A stretch of 33,341 nucleotides of DNA, from positions 1 through 33,341 of the forward strand of contig VXMI01000028.1 of NCBI GenBank assembly GCA_009841165.1. Reading direction: 5' to 3'. Source of the stretch: Gemmatimonadota bacterium. GTDB taxonomy: Bacteria > Gemmatimonadota > Gemmatimonadetes > Longimicrobiales > Gaopeijiaceae. The notes under the pieces are model-generated. The model was given only the letters and a program-made list of their open reading frames with translations. It made no database searches and was not told the DNA's origin. The position numbers and the translations under genes were made by a program. Below, piece by piece: positions 31,001 through 33,341 of the stretch (position 1 is its first letter; every line of letters begins with the position of its first letter).

Positions 31001-32183
31001 CTACCTGATCGCGGTGGGAGCGCGGCACCTGACCCTGATGGACCGGGATCCGGACAGAAGCCGTGACCTGGAGTGGATTCGCCAGAAGACTACCCTGTCG
31101 AAGATGGACGAGGACTACGAGATCGACATCTTCGCGGGCGATGTGCGCAGCGAAGCCGACGTCCGGCGTTGCGTAGCCCGGATACAGCGACCGCTGAAGG
31201 GTGTGTTCCACCTCGCAGGAAGCCTCGAGGACCGTTCGTTCCTCGATACATCCCCGGAGTCGCTGAACAGGGTGTTCGCGCCGAAGGCCCAGGGTGCCCT
31301 GAATCTGCACCATGCCACTGCAGAATGTGATCTGGACCACTTCGTACTGTTTTCGTCCATTGCGTCGACGTTCGGCAATCTCGGACAGATCAACTACAGC
31401 GGGGCAAGCGCCTACCTGGACGGGCTGGCCGCCTGGCGTTGTCGGCGCGGCCTCCCGGGTCTTTCGTACAACCTGGGCCCGGTCACCGAGGTCGGCATGG
31501 CGGCGCGCAGCCTCCACGTCATGAGATTGATGCGAATGGCCGGCATGACCACCGTCAGCGCCAACTTCGCGATTGCCAATCTCGACTACGCCCTGCGCAC
31601 CATGCCCGGCCATGACCATCTGGTCACCGCGCTGTTCTCGAACCCGCCCTGGTCCGTGGATTCTCCCGACTACATGCGCAACGGACGCCTGCTGAACAAT
31701 CAGGCGGCATTCGACGTGGACGCAGGCGGCGATCTGACCATCGACAGTGTCGTCGCGCAGATCTCCGCGAAGGTGGCCGAACTCTGTGGCCACGACGAGG
31801 GCGACATGACCGAGCCCTTGTCGAGCTTCGGGCTGACCTCGATCTCGGTCGCCGAACTGGGCGCCTTCGTCCAGACGCAGTTCAACTACCAGGTCAGCGC
31901 CCTCGAGCTCATGACCACCGCCACGGCCCTGTCTCTCGCGCGGTCGATCGTCGAGGGCACGGGATCGGACGAAGAGGCGGCGGATGTGGCCGAGCTTGAC
32001 GGTTCATCGGCCACATCCGACCAATTCCGGCACCGGGCACGACGCCGAAGCTCGCCCTTTGCAAACAGGATCGAGGATCACTTCCCGAACGGCCAATCCG
32101 CCGCCGTAACGGGCGGCGACGGATCCGACCGTGATCCCACGGCCGCCAGCGCGGCGAAGTCGGTTTCCGTGTCGGACGGCTGA
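25056..32183 (+). CDS. Single-module fully reducing type I polyketide / fatty-acid synthase
   Basis: A 2375-residue synthase. Domains in order: KS ~12-445 (Cys180 in STACSAS, His324 in EAHATGT, His363 in KSNVGH); AT ~540-860 (GHSSGE, Ser632; IAFHS favours malonyl-CoA); DH ~915-1215 (His945, Asp1122 in YPPLTDGGLQ); a degenerate methyltransferase ~1225-1410; a structural pseudo-KR ~1430-1600; ER ~1625-1945 (HSAMGGVGQAA near 1765); KR ~1966-2180 (GGLGGFG, Ser2101, Tyr2114); ACP ~2230-2300 (Ser2262 in GLTSIS). A disordered tail follows. There is no thioesterase. All reductive domains look active, so iterative use would give a saturated chain, as in animal FAS or highly reducing PKSs. ATG 25056 lies 11 residues before the KS; the ribosome-binding site is weak. 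A thioester reductase follows after 5 bases. Confidence 0.95.
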   Translation: MRSDPLNSAYPVAIVGYAYRMPGGIRCDDDFWRLLAEREIVREPVTDRYGRGYQPIGGFSGPGRFGSAFEGLIRDQGEQRMDSGLFGVSRNEMAYMDPQIRMLLGCSWESCEHAGWDLNALRNSSTGVFIGAQVASTANWRALYGTNEFSILSIDASMLANRISYHLNLMGPSLACSTACSASLSALHTGINAMRQGDCDQALVGAATYLGSARCSASFNALGVISPDGRCHSFDADANGYMRAEGAFVFAIKPLEVAERDGDHIFAVIEATAVNTAGTADDAEGMAQGRYITAPTRHSQVDLMRTACARAGLGPEDFDYIEAHATGTVVGDRIEGNAIAQAFGGVERDVPLRVASVKSNVGHLEAAAFSAALLKVILMMQRRTFAPISKNFLAPNLEIDFESCPMQVQTACEPFPDSPVVVGINSFGFGGANGHCVVREYRPERPRAWSMPLAPRAGYMIPLSARNANALAEAARGLGEILDGRDIDLYTLAGNLSRRRTHFPVRAAFAVRDREQLAAALDAFVEEPSDVSTGEEGERRVAMVFSGQGTQWAGCGRALYDADPVFRRVVNAIEEEWRKHSGTSLRDACFAASQEELNEVQLAQPVIFMIQCALVELLSTWGVHPDCVIGHSSGEVAAAYVSGALSLAEATHLVYHRATLQQRVAGSGRMLAIGLDRPGVETLLEELRVPFERRNHRAPQVEIACENAPANTVVCGKEPALQPVLAELERRGLQNRLIPGNIAFHSTAMDPLRDDVIASLSFLDACAFDADVPMVSSVTGTATQRLDAEYWWSNIRQPVHFAAAMETVVRDYRPDIILEIAPHGALQPLIRQCVEGASSVPVCIPTLMKDQDACLGFQETLGALYRNGVELDFASQYPRPEPIAHLLPGHPQEQTTTHDDLVDDEMFVQRGQYSHGPLVGHRVPCDHILFEARLSEQDFPWLTDHRVHRAPIIPAAGYIELLLQAFSGNPINIEEIEFLQHTPVGRTPVRLQTALFPIPNAPDQFTFTISSRSFEDDDSGTLHCRGRVHRVDADHPLDAYATLDEVLASAFDPEPLGTGAEFYEQIEAVVGDDFEFGPEFRSVKQIDMDANSTDMLLDIEVDEELWVTAQEEGYVMYPPLTDGGLQIFLRYLMRLPDFFSMPQRACNVTFLRPPTGPRIACHLVDTGEWYDVDERGQYTKPLGELYIGSLSFYDRATGHLIAHIGEYHSFNSNPRWSDVPDSKHVVAWQPRFVPPAPSIGNAIRDGEVDPAALIAAFEQGALGARYSCHVIEVAGEREPDNTILNKCIKYLSGPDAQTEFWILGKDEECARAHYEAFNHREAALRFAPLDPMSEQVRDLEMTSGLLRPAAAEILFLHSDAAAFGPEQWALLHRLTVAGGLAVVFHADGEAVDPGEGWTSVHAGKRTTLLQAPQRHADPLDTDGATETPRPRWVIGEPDSWASDWAALLDSPGVHQVPWASYEAGDFMTLEEWPSAADLEAIDIFCGPDPTDPTGERAVWQLVSFLQAVAPFRLENATRNCRLTIVTCGAVRHVDDPRGSALWGSVRSIALELLAEDTGIDFRLVDLGAKSDLETLAVLDRIDLRERELAVREGRLWAPRVISLRERAPLVPVGEDPTYRLRLDNPGQVSGLQMTTSELPPPGPDEVEIEVAAAALNFRDVMVTLGLLPAMAYERSALGREVGIEGSGVVRRIGDGVTRLQVGDEVAVTAGGCIGNRVVVNEHLAFLKPPGISMEEAASSLSVYVTAYYSLVYLARLRKGQRVLIHSAMGGVGQAAIALAKHVGAEVYATAGNESKRNQLLAMGARGAFDSHSHEWYDDLMEATDGEGVDVVLNSLAGHHIALCLKALRPSGWHCEIGKVDIYTDNSLSMRVFRKNLRFAAIDVDRLMLDDPVLSHMLSQACLDLMAEGAVPPPSLTAFPYRGYARALRLMTTGQHQGKLVLTAPPAGTERGFGIADTRPFLDPDATYLVTGGLGGFGLRFVPYLIAVGARHLTLMDRDPDRSRDLEWIRQKTTLSKMDEDYEIDIFAGDVRSEADVRRCVARIQRPLKGVFHLAGSLEDRSFLDTSPESLNRVFAPKAQGALNLHHATAECDLDHFVLFSSIASTFGNLGQINYSGASAYLDGLAAWRCRRGLPGLSYNLGPVTEVGMAARSLHVMRLMRMAGMTTVSANFAIANLDYALRTMPGHDHLVTALFSNPPWSVDSPDYMRNGRLLNNQAAFDVDAGGDLTIDSVVAQISAKVAELCGHDEGDMTEPLSSFGLTSISVAELGAFVQTQFNYQVSALELMTTATALSLARSIVEGTGSDEEAADVAELDGSSATSDQFRHRARRRSSPFANRIEDHFPNGQSAAVTGGDGSDRDPTAASAAKSVSVSDG
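28893..28931 (+). other. AT-rich rare-codon patch inside the PKS gene
   Basis: Codons 1280-1292 read GAT AAC ACA ATA, then CTA AAC AAA TGT, then ATT AAG TAT CTT TCG. ATA, CTA, ACA and similar codons are nearly absent elsewhere in this GC-rich gene. The patch lies at the start of the degenerate methyltransferase region, at the DH to pseudo-MT boundary. Confidence 0.7.
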
Positions 32184-32188
32184 TTCAC

Positions 32189-33341
32189 ATGACCCACGCG
32201 TCCGCGACGAAACGCCCCGTCCCGCCCCTGGCAGGCACCCTGCCGCCCGAATGCCAGCGCGATCTCACCGCATTGCGCCGCGTTGTTCGCGCCGCGCTCG
32301 AAGACGCCTCGCCGCTGGACCCGGTTTCACCCGCGGATTTCCGCCATGTTCTGGTTACCGGCGCAACCGGATTCGTCGGTCGCTTCCTCGTGCGCGACCT
32401 GCTCGCGCACGAATCCGAACTGACGGTCCATTGTGTCGTGCGAGCCGAATCGGCGGAACGCGGCTTCGAGCGACTGCGCGCCAACATGGAGCACGCGGAG
32501 ACCTGGGACGATGCGTTCACATCGAGAATCCACGTTTACGCCGGTGATGTCTCGCAGGCGCGGTTCGGGCTCTCGCACGCCGACTTCGACCGGCTGTGCC
32601 GGGAAATCGACGCTGTCCACCACCTTGCGGCCAACCCGAACCTGGTCGCGTCCTACCGGTCTCTCCGCCAGGTAAACGCTCTCGGAGTGCGCGAGGTCCT
32701 CCGGCTGTGTCTGAGTGTACGCCTCAAGCACCTGTTTCACGTCTCGACGATGGGTGTGTTCCCCGAGTACGTGCACTCCTTTGCCGGCGAATACCGCGAC
32801 TGCTACATCGGCGACCATGCGCAGCCGGACCTGGGTCGGATGAAGAGGGTGATGCCGCTCGGGTTGCTCGGGTATTCCTGGAGCAAGCTTGTGGCGGAAC
32901 AGGCCGTCCTGTTCGCGCATCAGGCCGGCTTGCCGGTGGCGGTCTTCCGTTTCGGGCAAACCACCATGGCCTCCACCGGTTACGCCCAGTCGGACACCCC
33001 ACCGCAGCTTGTCTTCGCGGCGGCGGTCGAGGTCGGAATGATTCCGCAGGGGTTCACCATGCGGGCCACCGACGATCCGGCGGATACGCTGACGCGCATG
33101 TGCACCGACATTTCCATGAATGTGAATCGGCGCTTCACCATCTACAGCTGCTGCAACAACGCGCCGTCGTACCGGGCCATGCAGCTCGCGGAGTTCGGCC
33201 TCAATTATCCGGAGGTTCCCTATACCGTTTTCAAGCGCGCCTGTCAGGCGCACGGGGACGCGTCTCCGATGGCCCGCAGCTGGCCCCTGTTCGATCACTT
33301 CGCCCCCTATTGGTTTCGGGGCTCCGAAACCGTCCAGACGC
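32189..33341 (+). CDS. Thioester-reductase-like SDR (stand-alone R domain), 3' end outside window
   Basis: An open frame of 384 codons that reaches the window edge without a stop. After ~45 linker residues comes VLVTGATGFVGRFLVRDLL (~54-72), the NADPH-binding motif of thioester-reductase and carboxylic-acid-reductase C-terminal domains (Lys2, CAR, MxaA type). Then follow VHCVVRAES, VHHLAANPN, LKHLFHVSTMGVFPEY, the catalytic Tyr229-x-x-x-Lys233 (GYSWSKLVAEQ) and VAVFRFGQT. Such enzymes release a carrier-bound acyl chain as an aldehyde, sometimes on to the alcohol. The PKS just upstream has no thioesterase and ends only five bases before this ATG, so this protein is its likely off-loading partner. 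Ribosome binding is weak, which fits translational coupling. Confidence 0.87.
   Translation, partial: MTHASATKRPVPPLAGTLPPECQRDLTALRRVVRAALEDASPLDPVSPADFRHVLVTGATGFVGRFLVRDLLAHESELTVHCVVRAESAERGFERLRANMEHAETWDDAFTSRIHVYAGDVSQARFGLSHADFDRLCREIDAVHHLAANPNLVASYRSLRQVNALGVREVLRLCLSVRLKHLFHVSTMGVFPEYVHSFAGEYRDCYIGDHAQPDLGRMKRVMPLGLLGYSWSKLVAEQAVLFAHQAGLPVAVFRFGQTTMASTGYAQSDTPPQLVFAAAVEVGMIPQGFTMRATDDPADTLTRMCTDISMNVNRRFTIYSCCNNAPSYRAMQLAEFGLNYPEVPYTVFKRACQAHGDASPMARSWPLFDHFAPYWFRGSETVQT

Overview
This is a GC-rich bacterial window of 33.3 kb with tightly packed genes. I see no rRNA, tRNA, CRISPR array or phage genes. The gene set resembles marine or host-associated Gemmatimonadota, or a similar GC-rich didermic lineage: an Oar-type TonB-dependent receptor with a carboxypeptidase-regulatory domain, exported S9 peptidases, lipoprotein serine hydrolases, DUF3179 and DUF2891 proteins, and a CCDC90-like coiled-coil protein. 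This placement is an inference from gene content, not from a marker gene.

Left part (1-14.2 kb). The first ~53 bases look like the end of an IS21-type insertion sequence abutting the C-terminal half of a class V aminotransferase. A large outer-membrane receptor on the minus strand is convergent to it. The plus strand then carries a DUF3179 lipoprotein, a membrane-anchored D-aminoacylase-type amidohydrolase, a small hendecad-repeat coiled-coil protein, an exported prolyl-oligopeptidase-family peptidase translationally coupled to a metallo-beta-lactamase-fold hydrolase, and an Ig-like/serine-hydrolase lipoprotein. Two minus-strand genes follow: a DUF2891 lipoprotein coupled by an ATGA overlap to a second serine hydrolase. 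This part looks like peptide and amide scavenging across the envelope.

Middle part (14.4-21.3 kb). Five co-directional genes form a redox/one-carbon cassette: a D-amino-acid-oxidase-like flavoprotein whose motifs are in circularly permuted order, a GcvT-like folate enzyme, two CrtI/PYROXD2-like flavoproteins joined by a GTGA overlap, and a DmdA-like GcvT protein preceded by a CRP-like palindrome. The set suggests oxidation and demethylation of a methylated amine, betaine or sulfonium compound with transfer of C1 units to tetrahydrofolate. The substrate is not known.

Right part (21.3 kb to end). A dihydroflavonol-reductase-like SDR is divergent from an NCS2-type permease fused to a degenerate SpoIIAB/RsbW-like ATPase domain. 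That permease is followed by a STAS anti-anti-sigma-like protein and a small orphan protein. Then comes a single-module, fully reducing type I PKS (KS-AT-DH-pseudoMT-pseudoKR-ER-KR-ACP, 2375 aa) without a thioesterase, and, five bases later, a stand-alone thioester-reductase-like gene that runs off the window. The PKS and reductase could make a long-chain reduced aldehyde or alcohol. The permease/STAS genes may be its regulatory or transport partners.
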